The notes under the pieces: generated by a model | Database searches by the model: none | The model's input: only the letters and a program-made list of their open reading frames with translations | What the model was told of the DNA's origin: nothing | Position numbers and translations under genes: made by a program | Shown: positions 1-9,251 of the stretch, piece by piece | How the letters are laid out: every line of letters begins with the position of its first letter | Position numbering within the stretch: position 1 is the first letter of the stretch | Assembly (NCBI GenBank): GCA_964445695.1 | Contig: CAYULF010000005.1 | Span: forward strand, 248,001 to 312,000 | Length of the DNA stretch: 64,000 nt | Direction: 5' to 3' | Source of the DNA: JAUIKM01 sp964445695 | GTDB lineage: Bacteria > Bacteroidota > Ignavibacteria > Kapaibacteriales > UBA7675

Positions 1-953
1 ATCACTGAAACATCGATCGCTTCTGTCAAACGTTCGGCTTCCAGAGCAAAATCGAGGTTGACTTCTGTGTCTTCATCCGCCAGCGAAATCGAGGCCGGGC
101 CGGCCGGGCAGGTCTGCGACCACAGTTCGCGCTCGATTACTTCCACGTCGTAGTCGCCCACAGGCAGCGTCATGCTGTAGTGGCCGTTGATGTCCGTTGC
201 CGCCAGGTAAGGTCCTGGTGTGACCTTCACAAAACGGCGCATCAGATTCTGGTCCGTGCCGTTGAAGTCACAGTCACCGTTGTAGTCGGCAAATACATTG
301 CCGCTGACCACTGCGCCGGATTCCGCCTGCGCGGTAATCGACGTAATATTTGCTTCCAGTTGAATATCGCGGCCGTCCTGGTCTTCATAGCGGCCGACAA
401 CGAGGCGTGCCATGCGATTCCAGTCGCTCAGGTTGATGCTGGTGGGCAGCTCCATAACGTCCAGCGCAAAGTCGCAGTCGTCATTCTCAAAATAGAGCCC
501 GATCTGGCTGAACATAACATCTTTCTGATCGGGAAAAACGTTGACTTCGCTGTTAATTTGAATCGTGTTCCGGCAGGTGGGGCCGCCGTTCTGATCAACG
601 AGGCTGTTGTACATGGTGGCATAAAAGCCCCGCTCGCGGAAGTCGTTTCCCTGTACCCATTGTGATGATGAGAACTCGTGTCCGCCAACCAATACCGCAA
701 TACTACTCGATTCATCTTTGGTTAGGTCGTGCACCGCGCTTCCTGCATTCCCGGAAATCGTTTCGTAGTTAGCCGGTAAGACCAAAGTACCAACGACCAA
801 ATCGCCGACATTGATCCCGAAGTTGTTGTTTTGATCAACAATCTGTGTGACTTCAGCGCTGAACTGAAAGGTCGTGGGCTGTTGCGCCTGCACCATCAGC
901 GCTGTCGCGGGCAAAAGCAAAAAACATAGTGCCAGTCTGGTAAACACTTGCAT
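1..953 (-). CDS. Secreted T9SS-type cargo protein, paralog A (3' end outside window)
   Basis: Partial gene: the frame is open from the ATG at 953 to the window edge, giving about 317 residues. It starts with a signal peptide (residues 1-23, MQVFTRLALCFLLLP then ALMVQA) and continues with an N-terminal beta-rich domain of about 190 residues. An SdrB/CNA-B-like module follows (about 212-285) with an Asp-rich loop (FADYNGDCDFNGTD) and a second Cys in WSQTCPAG. Both features recur in the downstream paralogs. From homology to the neighbours the missing part should hold DUF11-like domains and a T9SS sorting tail; this is inference. Function unknown; probably a surface or secreted adhesin-like protein. 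It is the most upstream-numbered member of a seven-gene tandem family. Confidence 0.85.
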   Translation of the reverse strand, partial: MQVFTRLALCFLLLPATALMVQAQQPTTFQFSAEVTQIVDQNNNFGINVGDLVVGTLVLPANYETISGNAGSAVHDLTKDESSSIAVLVGGHEFSSSQWVQGNDFRERGFYATMYNSLVDQNGGPTCRNTIQINSEVNVFPDQKDVMFSQIGLYFENDDCDFALDVMELPTSINLSDWNRMARLVVGRYEDQDGRDIQLEANITSITAQAESGAVVSGNVFADYNGDCDFNGTDQNLMRRFVKVTPGPYLAATDINGHYSMTLPVGDYDVEVIERELWSQTCPAGPASISLADEDTEVNLDFALEAERLTEAIDVSV

Positions 954-1404
954 GTTAAAACCTCATAGAAGTTCAATGAAACATTAATCAGGGAAAATGG
1001 GGCAGTACGCGCTGAAGGACTTTTTGTGGTCCAGTGTGTGCTCAGGAGTCGCCGGACCCGTTGAACTGTCAAGTCATGGAGTGGGCATTCGGGCAGCAAT
1101 CCGGCGGGAAGGGGGGCAAAAGAAGAGGCCGCGGAATCATTGCGGTGGTCAAGACAAGCGCCGTCCGAAAAAGGTCTCAAAAAAATGCATTGCGCGGAAT
1201 ATTTAGCTGATTTTCCCTTAGACTTCTGGATCAAAGCCTGGTGCTTGGCCGCCCCGCACAACTGACTTTCTTGGTAGTGCGGTTGCTGTCCGTTGCTCGG
1301 CTTGCTGCCGGCGGCCGCTCTGTTAAACAACAACAGCCTGCCCGACGGGCAAGCTGTTGAAGCAGCACACAATTACATCTTGTTGCCGTGTTTACTGCCT
1401 GGCC
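954..1404. other. Intergenic gap between T9SS paralogs A and B
   Basis: No convincing gene. It holds the leader of paralog A and the terminator hairpin of paralog B at 1321-1359. An A-rich box, AAAAAGGTCTCAA, at about 1168 recurs in nearly the same form near 3622 in the next gap, so it may belong to a shared upstream element of the array. Confidence 0.6.
1321..1359 (-). terminator. Rho-independent terminator of paralog B
   Basis: Inverted repeat CAACAGC-CT-GCCC-GAC-GGGC-AA-GCTGTTG at 1331-1359. On the minus strand it is followed by a T-rich tail (TTGTTGTTTAA). It lies about 45 bases past the stop of the gene ending at 1405. Confidence 0.75.
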
Positions 1405-3414
1405 TCAGCGTTCGATCCTGACGTTTCGTACTTCGCGCCCCGCGTCCGTCTCGATGGTCAGGAAGTACATGCCCGCCGGCAGGTGACCGACGTCGATGTC
1501 CTGCCGGCTCTCTTCCATCTGCAATTCAAGCATGATGCGGCCGAGAACATCCTGCAACAAAAGCCTTGCTTTGGACTGAGAGTTTAACTCCACGCTCAGG
1601 CGTTCGGTCGCCGGATTGGGAAAGAGCGTGCTGCCCGAAGTCGTCGGTAGTTCATCCACCGTCGTCGTTGTGTTCTGAAGCGAGCTGACAACCGTGTTGG
1701 TCTCAATCGGTTTGTTGAAATCAAAGTAGATTTCAGCCGAATTGGCGATGTCCGTCCCGGCCGGAATTCCCTGTTTAAGCTTCAGCGGCAGAATGATATA
1801 ACCCTGACTGCCGGCTTCGTCGCGTTCCTTCGGCGGAAGGTTGATGTTGTCGAAGATGAATTCGAGCTTGCCGTCCGCCCGTATGTTAAGTCTGAAGTCG
1901 TGGCTTGCCGTGCAGGGATTGAAGTCCTCCAGCGAAAAGTGATCGCTCAGCTGATCAACCACGCGTACCGTAACGGCGTCTTCGTTGCCTTCATTCTGGA
2001 ATCGAATCCAGTAGATAAGCATGTCCGTGTCCGCCGGCACCGGTCCGTCGGCATCCGTACCGCCGACGCCGATTACCCGCATGTCGTTCGGATCGTAAGA
2101 GCCGCGAATGCGCTGGCAGATTTCCTGCATACTGCCCGGCAGTACCATCGGTGTGCCGTTCTCGTCAACCTCCGCCTCGACCACGGCGCACAGTTCGTTG
2201 CCGAGCAGCGCCTCATCCGCCGGTACCTTGGCGTTGACTACGATGTGCATAAGCGCATCAACCGGAAATGCGTCCAGCTCCCACTCGGCGGTTGAGTTCT
2301 TGTATTGATCCGCCGCCGGCGTGCTGCTGAAATCGGTTAACAGATTCTGAAGGTAAAGGCGTACGCGTCCGGTGAACGGCAGCGAGCCCGAATTGTGTAC
2401 CCACAGATTGTAGCTCATCGGGAAACCCGGCCGCGCCGTGCGCGGCAGTACGCGAATGTCGATCCGGCTGAGTGCGTCTTTGGCCGTCAATGCAAAATCC
2501 GATTCAACGACGTCGCCCTGACGTTGCAGGCTGATGTTGGCCTCGCCCGCCGGACAATTCTGTTGCCAGGGGTTGCGGTCCAGCACCTTGACGCGATAGT
2601 CGCCCAGCGGCAACACTGCGCTGTAGCGTCCGTCGGGGCCCGTGATCGCAAATCGATCGCCCGGGCTGAACTCGACCACGCGTTGGCGCAAACCCGTCTC
2701 GTCGGCGTCCTGTTTGCAGTCTGCGTCGTTGTCCGCATACACTGTGCCCGTTACCGTCGCCCCGGGAATCTCATCGCTCAGCAGATAGCTGACCTTGGCG
2801 TTAAATGATAACAGCCCGCCCTGTTTGTCGCGCCGGACAACCGTGAGCTGCGCCGCGTCCCAGTCCTGCAACGTCACGCCCAGCGGCAGCCGATCAATGT
2901 TTAACTCGCGGCTGCAGTCGCTGCTGCTGAAACTCAGGAAAAACTGGTCTTCGTCGTGTACGACGTTGCCGTCCTCAGGCTTGAACAGCCCGGAGAAATC
3001 CAGATTGTGAAAACACCGCGGCGGCGTCTCCGAATTGTCCGTTCGGCTCGATATGATCGCCAGAATGCCGCCGTCGGCGCCACTGCCGCCGCTTGCTGCG
3101 GTCGAGACAAAGGTGTAGCCGCCGACGTTCAGCGTCATTGTTCCGCTGCCGCTGCGATTCAGATCGAATTTGGTATCCGCGCCCGTTTCCTGTACCGGCA
3201 TTGCCGTCTGGTCGTAGATCAGCGTCGCCGTGACTATGTCGCCGACGCCTATTCCCGTATAGCTGCTGTTTTCATCTACGATGTCCGTGATCTGTGCCGC
3301 GACGTCGATGCGAACCAACTCCTGTGCGTCAAGCGAGAGCGGAACCACAAGCGCGACGCCCGTTAAAGTGAATAACAAACACAAGCGCAGGCATACCCTG
3401 TCAAAGAGTTGCAT
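1405..3414 (-). CDS. Secreted T9SS-type cargo protein, paralog B
   Basis: 669 aa. The start at 3414 is supported by a GGAG six bases upstream and an immediate signal peptide ending near LSLDAQE. An N-terminal beta domain of about 190 residues is followed by one SdrB/CNA-B-like module (about 215-290, YADNDADCKQDADETG, then WQQNCPAG). Two DUF11-like beta-sandwich segments and the hallmark RGSYDPNDMRV (about 436) come next. A T9SS type A sorting domain fills about 597-669 (LFPNPATERL, LPAGMYFLTI). It should be exported by Sec and then T9SS and held at or released from the surface. No catalytic motif is visible. The gene has its own terminator and long flanking gaps, so it is probably monocistronic. 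Family and secretion route are clear; biological role is unknown. Confidence 0.9.
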   Translation of the reverse strand: MQLFDRVCLRLCLLFTLTGVALVVPLSLDAQELVRIDVAAQITDIVDENSSYTGIGVGDIVTATLIYDQTAMPVQETGADTKFDLNRSGSGTMTLNVGGYTFVSTAASGGSGADGGILAIISSRTDNSETPPRCFHNLDFSGLFKPEDGNVVHDEDQFFLSFSSSDCSRELNIDRLPLGVTLQDWDAAQLTVVRRDKQGGLLSFNAKVSYLLSDEIPGATVTGTVYADNDADCKQDADETGLRQRVVEFSPGDRFAITGPDGRYSAVLPLGDYRVKVLDRNPWQQNCPAGEANISLQRQGDVVESDFALTAKDALSRIDIRVLPRTARPGFPMSYNLWVHNSGSLPFTGRVRLYLQNLLTDFSSTPAADQYKNSTAEWELDAFPVDALMHIVVNAKVPADEALLGNELCAVVEAEVDENGTPMVLPGSMQEICQRIRGSYDPNDMRVIGVGGTDADGPVPADTDMLIYWIRFQNEGNEDAVTVRVVDQLSDHFSLEDFNPCTASHDFRLNIRADGKLEFIFDNINLPPKERDEAGSQGYIILPLKLKQGIPAGTDIANSAEIYFDFNKPIETNTVVSSLQNTTTTVDELPTTSGSTLFPNPATERLSVELNSQSKARLLLQDVLGRIMLELQMEESRQDIDVGHLPAGMYFLTIETDAGREVRNVRIER

Positions 3415-3889
3415 GGTAACTCCAGGTAAACTGTTAAATAAGGTTGTTTGGCGTTTCGGAGTTGCTGTAGCTGTCCCCGCGGACGGCCCGCGCCCGCGTG
3501 CCCGGAGAATTGGGCCGAAAGGGTTGAAAAATGACAGTTAGAGTTGGTGCCTCTGCGGGTCGTTTTGAGTGTGTATTTGAAACTGCGACCCGTGTGTGAG
3601 GGACAAGACAGGTGATCGGTAAAAAAGGTCTCAACAGCCGCGTAAAAAAACAAAACCGCCGCCGGAAGCGCTGCGCCGCCCGGGCAGAACCCAGGACGTC
3701 GCACCCGGGAACCCTGCGCCGCTGCGAGCGCCCGATGCTGAAAACCCGTTGACGAACAAAAGCGGATTGATGGGGCTTACGCAGTAAAAGCCCCCGGTCG
3801 TCCGCGTATGGTGAATGTGAATTAAACAAAAAAGGTCCGCCCCGCGAGGGACGGACCCGAGTTGGAGAAGCGTTTAACTCCGCGCAGTA
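3415..3889. other. Intergenic gap between T9SS paralogs B and C
   Basis: 475 bases with no gene I trust. It contains the terminator of paralog C (3823-3857), an A-rich AAAAAAGGTCTCAA box near 3621 like the one in the previous gap, and a GTTGACGAACAAAAG word at about 3748 that also begins several dispersed intergenic repeats in the window. The promoter of paralog B must lie here; no motif could be fixed. Confidence 0.6.
3823..3857 (-). terminator. Rho-independent terminator of paralog C
   Basis: Stem GGTCCG-CCCC-GCGA-GGGA-CGGACC at 3834-3857. On the minus strand it is followed by TTTTTTGTTT. It sits about 30 bases beyond the stop of the gene ending at 3890. Confidence 0.85.
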
Positions 3890-5878
3890 TTAGTGAGCGA
3901 TGCTCACAGGTTTAACAGTTACTCCCTGCGCCGTGCGGATCGTCAGGTAGTAGTTGCCCGAAGCAAAGGACGTCAGGTCGAGTTCCTGTACGCTGCCGTG
4001 AATGCGCTGCGTCAGGACGGTCTCGCCCAGCAGGTTGTTTAACTTCAGCTCCGCCGTTTGCACCTCGTCAAAACGGACAACCAGTTTGTCGCTGGTCGGG
4101 TTGGGGAAGAGCTGCACCGCAATCGCGTCCTTGTCGTCGTCGCCGACGGAAGTGATGCTGGTGAAAATGCGGCTCACGACCGTATTGGTGCGGACCGGGC
4201 TGTTGAAGTCGAAGTAAATATCGGCATTGTTCGGGATTTCCGTGTCGACCGGCAGGCCCGCCTTCAGGTGCACGTCGAAGGTGATATATCCCATGCTGCC
4301 GAGTTCGTCCTCTTCCTTCGCCGGCAGATTGATGTTGTTAAACGTCCACTCCAGCGTGCCGCCGTCTTTGATGTTAAACACAAAGTCGTGACTCGCCGCG
4401 CCGATGCGCACTTTGTCGACGTTGTGGAACTCGCTCAGCTGGTCCACCACGCGGACGTTGATCGCCTCGGCATTGCCTTCGTTTTGAAAACGGATCAGAT
4501 AAGTTAACACCATGTCTTCCGGCAGGATGACGCCGTCGGCGTTGCGCGTACCGCTGAACACCTGGATGTCGTTCGGGTCGTATGCGCCGCGAATCTCCAT
4601 GCACAGTTCGTCGCGGCTTTCCTGCAGCAGCTCGTCGCCGGCTTTGTCCGAGGTTTCGTTTTCAACGGAGGCGCAGACGATCGTGCCGAGCAGCGTTTCG
4701 TCGGCCGGGACCTGCATCGTGATCGTGATGTTCCGCACCGCGCCCACCGGCAGGTCCGCGATTTCCCACTCAGCAACGGGCGTGATGTAACTGTCGGCCT
4801 GCGGGACCGCACTGAAACCCGTCAGCAGGTTGTCGTGTGTAAAACGCACCGTGCCCGAGTAGGGCAGCGTGCCCGTGTTGCGCACGCGGATCGTGTAGCT
4901 CATCGCAAAACCGGGGCGCGGCTGGCTGCCGGCCAGGCTGATCGACGCCGCTTCCGTCAGCGTTGTGGGCTCCAGTCCGAAGTCCAGCGTCTCGTTGCTT
5001 TCCGCCGTCGGCAGGCTGATCGACACCGTACCGGAAGGACAGGTCGTCTCCCAGAGCGGGCGCTCGACCACTTCGGCCGTGTAATCGCCGGGCGGCAGGC
5101 TGATGCTGTACGCGCCCTGCGCGTCCGTAATTGCCGTGAACGGTCCCGGCGTGAATTTCACGAAGCGCTGGTGCAGGCCGGCGTCCATCCCGTTCAGGTT
5201 GCAGTCGCCGTCGTAGTCGCCAAAAACAGTGCCGCTCACCGTTGCGCCGCCTTCAGCGCCCAGTGAGAGGTTCGTGATTCTGGCGCGCATCCAGAAGTCG
5301 CCGCCGGGATCGTCGTAGACCGAAATCTTCACCTCGGCGTTTTCCCAGTCCGCCAGCGTAAAATTCGTCGGCAGATGCGAGCTGTCGTACTCGCCTTCGC
5401 AGTCCCAGTCGTCCAGATAAAACTCGACAAAATTGTGGTTGGTCTCGTCGTTTTCGTCCACAATCAGGGACTCCGCCACAAGGTGGAAAGCCTTCTGGCA
5501 GCGCTGCCCGTCCGCGTCGAGCGAGCTGAACAGATGCGCCGTAAAACCGGCCGTAATGCCGACGTCGCCGCTGTGCGTCACGACGTTAAAATCGTGGCCG
5601 CTCACGGTCATGTCCAGTCTGCTGGCGGGATCTGCCCCCAGATTGTACACGTGTCGATCCTGGCCGTTTTCCGGCAGCGGCTCCAGAGTGGGATTGTAAG
5701 CCAGAATACCGGTAAGTGTGTGTCCGACCTGGATGTCGTCGGTCAGGGCGTTATTGGCCCCGCCCGCTTCCACGACCTCCGCGGTCCAGTTAAAAAAGAG
5801 AACTTCCTGCGCCTGCAGCGGCATCACACCAACCGCCAGCAAACACAGCCACATTGCGAACCTGTCAGGTTTGCGCAT
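3890..5878 (-). CDS. Secreted T9SS-type cargo protein, paralog C
   Basis: 662 aa. The frame is open further upstream, but the ATG at 5878 is chosen because it has AGGAG eight bases upstream and begins the signal peptide (MRKPDRFAMWLCLLAVGV ... LQAQE). The order is N-terminal beta domain, SdrB/CNA-B-like module (GDYDGDCNLNGMDAG ... WETTCPSG), DUF11-like region, RGAYDPNDIQVF, and a T9SS sorting domain (LFPNPTSDKL, FASGNYYLTI). The closest relatives in the window appear to be paralogs A and G. Exported surface protein of unknown function, probably transcribed alone because terminators flank it on both sides. Confidence 0.9.
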   Translation of the reverse strand: MRKPDRFAMWLCLLAVGVMPLQAQEVLFFNWTAEVVEAGGANNALTDDIQVGHTLTGILAYNPTLEPLPENGQDRHVYNLGADPASRLDMTVSGHDFNVVTHSGDVGITAGFTAHLFSSLDADGQRCQKAFHLVAESLIVDENDETNHNFVEFYLDDWDCEGEYDSSHLPTNFTLADWENAEVKISVYDDPGGDFWMRARITNLSLGAEGGATVSGTVFGDYDGDCNLNGMDAGLHQRFVKFTPGPFTAITDAQGAYSISLPPGDYTAEVVERPLWETTCPSGTVSISLPTAESNETLDFGLEPTTLTEAASISLAGSQPRPGFAMSYTIRVRNTGTLPYSGTVRFTHDNLLTGFSAVPQADSYITPVAEWEIADLPVGAVRNITITMQVPADETLLGTIVCASVENETSDKAGDELLQESRDELCMEIRGAYDPNDIQVFSGTRNADGVILPEDMVLTYLIRFQNEGNAEAINVRVVDQLSEFHNVDKVRIGAASHDFVFNIKDGGTLEWTFNNINLPAKEEDELGSMGYITFDVHLKAGLPVDTEIPNNADIYFDFNSPVRTNTVVSRIFTSITSVGDDDKDAIAVQLFPNPTSDKLVVRFDEVQTAELKLNNLLGETVLTQRIHGSVQELDLTSFASGNYYLTIRTAQGVTVKPVSIAH

Positions 5879-6060
5879 AATAACTCCTGGAATGAAATTG
5901 ATTGAGGAAAGAGCGCCGTATTCCGGACCGGGCCCGTGGATCGTTGTTTGGGCGCACCGATTCCACGCGGCTGTCCGCGGCTTTGTGTGTGATGTCTGGC
6001 GTTGACCCAATATACCACGCTTTCCCGGCTCGTTTCAACTTCAACCGATTTTTTTTGAGA

Positions 6061-6116
6061 GCACTTCGCCTCCTTCACTCTGTTCGGCGGCTTGTTCTTT
6101 TCCTCTTGTTCGTCAT
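6061..6116 (+). repeat. Dispersed intergenic repeat, copy 1
   Basis: 56 bp running from GCACTTCGCCTCC to TGTTCGTCAT. It matches copy 2 at 9097-9152 at 55 of 56 positions. More diverged copies in reverse orientation are at 15937-15990 and 41317-41375. All copies lie between genes. No open frame or target-site duplication is evident. Confidence 0.8.
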
Positions 6117-6189
6117 TCGGTGTTCGGCTCCAGGTCCGCGTGATCGTCCGCAGCAGCACCGCCTTGTGTCGGGAGTGAGTACAAATGCC

Positions 6190-6212
6190 GCGGGCGGCCA
6201 CAGGCCGCCCGC
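6190..6212 (-). terminator. Terminator-like hairpin after paralog D
   Basis: Perfect 10-bp stem GCGGGCGGCC / GGCCGCCCGC with an ACA loop, about 53 bases past the stop of the gene ending at 6265. The T-tract on the minus strand is weak (GCATTTGT), so it may be an inefficient terminator or an RNA-stabilising end. Confidence 0.55.
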
Positions 6213-6264
6213 AGGTGCAAAGTCAAAAGTGAATAAAACGCAACGGCGTTTGCCGTCTATGTGA

Positions 6265-8823
6265 CTAGCGCGCTATCCGCAGCGGAATGGTCGCCGTTGC
6301 GTTCGCCGATTGCACGCGCAGAAAATAACTGCCGGCCGGCAGCGCGCCGATGTCCAGCTTGTTAAGTTTGCCGTGCACAATGGTGTTTAACACTTCCACG
6401 CCCATGATGTTGTTTAAGCTGATAACGCTGCCGTCTGTTCCCGCTGTGACGACTGTCAACTCATCGCTCGCCGGGTTGGGGAATGCACGTACGTCGTGTG
6501 CTGCGCGATCGCGTTCCTCCACATCAGTCGCGCCGTCAGCGATGCGCGTCGTCACCGTGTTGGTAACCACAGGGTTGTTGTAGTCGAAGTAAATTTCCGC
6601 CTTGTTGTGAATCTCCGTGCCGATCGGCAGGTCGTCGTTTAACTGAATCTGGAACTTCACATATCCCATGCTGCTTTCTTCGTCGCGTTCCTTCGGCGGC
6701 AGGTTGATGTTGTTGAAAATCCACACCAGTTCATTGTCCTCGGTGAAGTCCAGCGAATAGTCGTGGCTGCCCGCTTCAATTCGCAGTTTGTCGATGTTGA
6801 GATTCTCGTCCAGTTTGTCGACCACCCGCACCGTGACGGCGTCCTCGTTGCCTTCGTTCTGAAAGCGAACCAGGTAAGTCAGAACATTGTCTTCCGGCAG
6901 GATGTCGCCGTCGGCGCTGCGCTGTCCGCTGAAAACCTGCATGTCGTTGGGATCGTAGGAGCCGCGCACCTCGCGGCAGATCGTCGTGCGGCTCAGTTCA
7001 ATCAGGTCCGGCGGCGTGCTTGCCGGGACGTCGCTCCATGTCTCGACACAGATGCTGCGGCCGAGCATACTTTCATTTGGCGGCACGCGGAAGCGCAACT
7101 CAAAGATGCGCAGGCCGTCAGCCGGCACGCCGATCAATTCCCAGACCGCCGTGCGGTCGCTGTATTCCGACGGTGTGGGCGTGGCCTCCATACCTGTCAG
7201 CAGCGCGCTGTGCTGAAAGTAAATGCGCCCCGTAAATGGTCCCGCGCCGTAATTGCGGAACACCATGCGGTAACGCGCCTCGAATCCCGGCCGCAGCAGA
7301 TGAGTTTCCACGCTAAGGCCGGGTGCCGCGTAAATCTCGCTCGGATACAATCCGATGTCGTGCTGCACGACGTCGCCGTTCTGCATCACACTGAACTCGC
7401 GTCGGTTTTCCGTACAGGAGTTTTTCCAGATGTTGTCGGGGCTGAAGTCCACCGTATACCTGCCCAGGTGCAGGTCCTTGCTGAAATTCCCGTTGTGGTC
7501 TGTATAGGCGTATTGCGGGCCGGGATCGATTCTCACCAGGCGGAAGTCCAGCCCAGGCTCGCCTTCGCCCGCTTCACAGTTGTTGTCGTAGTCGGCAAAA
7601 ACAGTGCCCCGGATCGTGCCGCGGTCCGCCGGAGCCAGGCCGAAGTTAAACTCCCACTCGCTGTTGTCGTCGTTGGCGTGGAACTGAATCCCGTCGCCCG
7701 TGCAATTATCCACCCAGAATCCCTGCGGGTCGGAAAACAACTCGTACTCGCCTTCGCGCAGATAGGTCTCGTACATACCATTTTCATCCGTTGTGACCGA
7801 AAGGCAGTACGGCATGACGCGAGTCTCCTGATCGGCCAGGCCCGGCTCACCCGCGTCGTAAACGCAATTGCCGTTCAGATCCACGTAGACTTTTCCGCTG
7901 ATGTAGTAGTTCTTCTTCTGCTGGATTGCGATGTCAAAACGGGTGACGCCCCCTTCCGACGGGATCGCAACGTTTGGTACCGCCGGGCAGGTCATTTCAT
8001 AACTGGAATGACTCACCGGCCGGCACTCGTATTCGCCCGCCGGCAGAAAAGCCGAGAATTCGTAGTCCGTTCCGCCGCCCAGATACATGCCCGGCATAAA
8101 GGTCACGAGCGGACTGCGGTCTTTGTCATCTTCGGCTGTGTTAAAGGTGCAGTCGCCGTTGCCGTCTATGTAAACCATGCCGCGCACTTCGTGTGCACCG
8201 ATCTCTTCGCGTTCTATCCACGTAATGTCCGCTTCAAAGTTAAACGGCGAACAACTGTGGTGATCAGATTTCACGCGCAGCGTTTTGTCCCAGCCTTGGA
8301 GATCGAGTTCCTGCGGCAGCGGCACAAAGAAGTCCACCGGTTTGCTGCAGTCCTCGTTGACAAACTCCAGGTAGATGTTGCTGTTAATCGAGTAGTGCGC
8401 TACGCTGCTCGCCAAATTGTTGTTCAGGCTGTTGAAGCGGAGGGTATTTTTGCACGTCGATCTGCCGTTTACAACCGTTTTCTGGTTCTCCGCGTAGGCC
8501 GTGAAGGCCGTCGGCGGATACGGCGCACCGGAGCCCTGCACCGTGTGCATCTGCACGCCGTTCACCGCGATAAATATTCCGCTCGGTCCGACCGGGTAAT
8601 AGTACCGGGCGTCGATGCTGCTGCCGCCGCGTCGTTCAATGTCGTTCCTGTACGTCAGCCGCCCCTCCACGACATCGCCGACGGCCACGTCGCCGCCGAA
8701 CATCTCAAAACTGCCATTGACTTCCGTGATTTCCGCTGTGAATCGATATGTGCTGATATTCTGCGCCAGCGCCTTAGTCGCAATGCAGAGCACCAGGAGT
8801 GCGAGGATCAGATATTTTAACAT
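6265..8823 (-). CDS. Secreted T9SS-type cargo protein, paralog D, with three SdrB-like modules
   Basis: 852 aa, the longest member of the array. A signal peptide ends near TKALAQN. The N-terminal beta domain (to about 205) is followed by three SdrB/CNA-B-like modules, starting near 207 (GNGDCTFNTAEDD), 304 (DLNGNCVYDAGEPG) and 400 (DYDNNCEAGEGEPG). Each has an Asp/Asn-rich loop and a partner Cys. DUF11-like domains, RGSYDPNDMQVF and a T9SS sorting domain (AFPNPASDEL, LPAGSYFLRV) complete it. The extra modules suggest internal duplication that lengthens the stalk. Asp-rich loops of this type often bind calcium in related modules, but binding here is inferred. No enzymatic motif seen. Confidence 0.9.
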   Translation of the reverse strand: MLKYLILALLVLCIATKALAQNISTYRFTAEITEVNGSFEMFGGDVAVGDVVEGRLTYRNDIERRGGSSIDARYYYPVGPSGIFIAVNGVQMHTVQGSGAPYPPTAFTAYAENQKTVVNGRSTCKNTLRFNSLNNNLASSVAHYSINSNIYLEFVNEDCSKPVDFFVPLPQELDLQGWDKTLRVKSDHHSCSPFNFEADITWIEREEIGAHEVRGMVYIDGNGDCTFNTAEDDKDRSPLVTFMPGMYLGGGTDYEFSAFLPAGEYECRPVSHSSYEMTCPAVPNVAIPSEGGVTRFDIAIQQKKNYYISGKVYVDLNGNCVYDAGEPGLADQETRVMPYCLSVTTDENGMYETYLREGEYELFSDPQGFWVDNCTGDGIQFHANDDNSEWEFNFGLAPADRGTIRGTVFADYDNNCEAGEGEPGLDFRLVRIDPGPQYAYTDHNGNFSKDLHLGRYTVDFSPDNIWKNSCTENRREFSVMQNGDVVQHDIGLYPSEIYAAPGLSVETHLLRPGFEARYRMVFRNYGAGPFTGRIYFQHSALLTGMEATPTPSEYSDRTAVWELIGVPADGLRIFELRFRVPPNESMLGRSICVETWSDVPASTPPDLIELSRTTICREVRGSYDPNDMQVFSGQRSADGDILPEDNVLTYLVRFQNEGNEDAVTVRVVDKLDENLNIDKLRIEAGSHDYSLDFTEDNELVWIFNNINLPPKERDEESSMGYVKFQIQLNDDLPIGTEIHNKAEIYFDYNNPVVTNTVTTRIADGATDVEERDRAAHDVRAFPNPASDELTVVTAGTDGSVISLNNIMGVEVLNTIVHGKLNKLDIGALPAGSYFLRVQSANATATIPLRIAR

Positions 8824-9096
8824 CGTGCTGCCTGTCTGTCGGGTTTGCGCGCGTACTTTAGCGAGTCGTTTTCTGCATTCCTGGGCCGCAATTGGGGGGC
8901 GGCGTTCTGAGCTCGGATGCGTCGGCCGGTTGGGGGGGGCGCCGGCGCGTTAATTTAGCGCCAAAATCCCACTATTCGAAGCGGTCGTTCCGGTGGCCCG
9001 AATTTTTACCTGTTCGCGCGTTCACCAAGCGAGCTCTGTCCGGCTGAAATTGTACCATGCCTCTACTCTGCTTCCGGCATGCGCCGACTCAATTCA

Positions 9097-9152
9097 GCAC
9101 TTCGCCTCCTTCACTCTGTTCGGCGGCTTGTTCTTTTCCTCTTGTTGGTCAT
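9097..9152 (+). repeat. Dispersed intergenic repeat, copy 2
   Basis: Differs from copy 1 (6061-6116) at a single base (TTGGTCAT instead of TTCGTCAT). It lies in the gap after the next paralog, so it may have been copied together with the gene unit or spread by recombination. Confidence 0.8.
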
Positions 9153-9216
9153 GCAGAGCGAAGCTGAGCTTTGTTGAGACTGCATTTGTGCCGATGAATA
9201 TTGGCGTCAAAACGGC

Positions 9217-9239
9217 GACGGCCGCTTGCGCGGCCGTCG
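9217..9239 (-). terminator. Rho-independent terminator of paralog E
   Basis: 10-bp stem CGACGGCCGC / GCGGCCGTCG with a short loop, ending 12 bases past the stop of the gene at 9252. It is followed on the minus strand by CCGTTTTG. Short T-tract, very strong stem. Confidence 0.7.
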
Positions 9240-9251
9240 TGCATGTTAACA

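Larger units (their letters stand above)
5879..6264. other. Intergenic gap between T9SS paralogs C and D
   Basis: 386 noncoding bases. It contains a 56-bp dispersed repeat copy (6061-6116) and a perfect hairpin downstream of paralog D (6190-6212). The remainder is the leader of paralog C. Confidence 0.6.
8824..9251. other. Intergenic gap between T9SS paralogs D and E
   Basis: 428 noncoding bases. It holds dispersed repeat copy 2 (9097-9152), the hairpin terminator of paralog E (9217-9239), and a G-run inside a GC-rich patch near 8927-8945. The leader of paralog D is at the low-coordinate end, with AGGCAG just before its ATG. Confidence 0.6.

Noticed and set aside
6763..8820. Long plus-strand open frame opposite T9SS paralog D
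   Set aside because: It mirrors the real gene in codon-phase-locked fashion; the product is Val/Arg/Ala-rich without domains. The minus-strand protein has signal peptide, domains and sorting tail.
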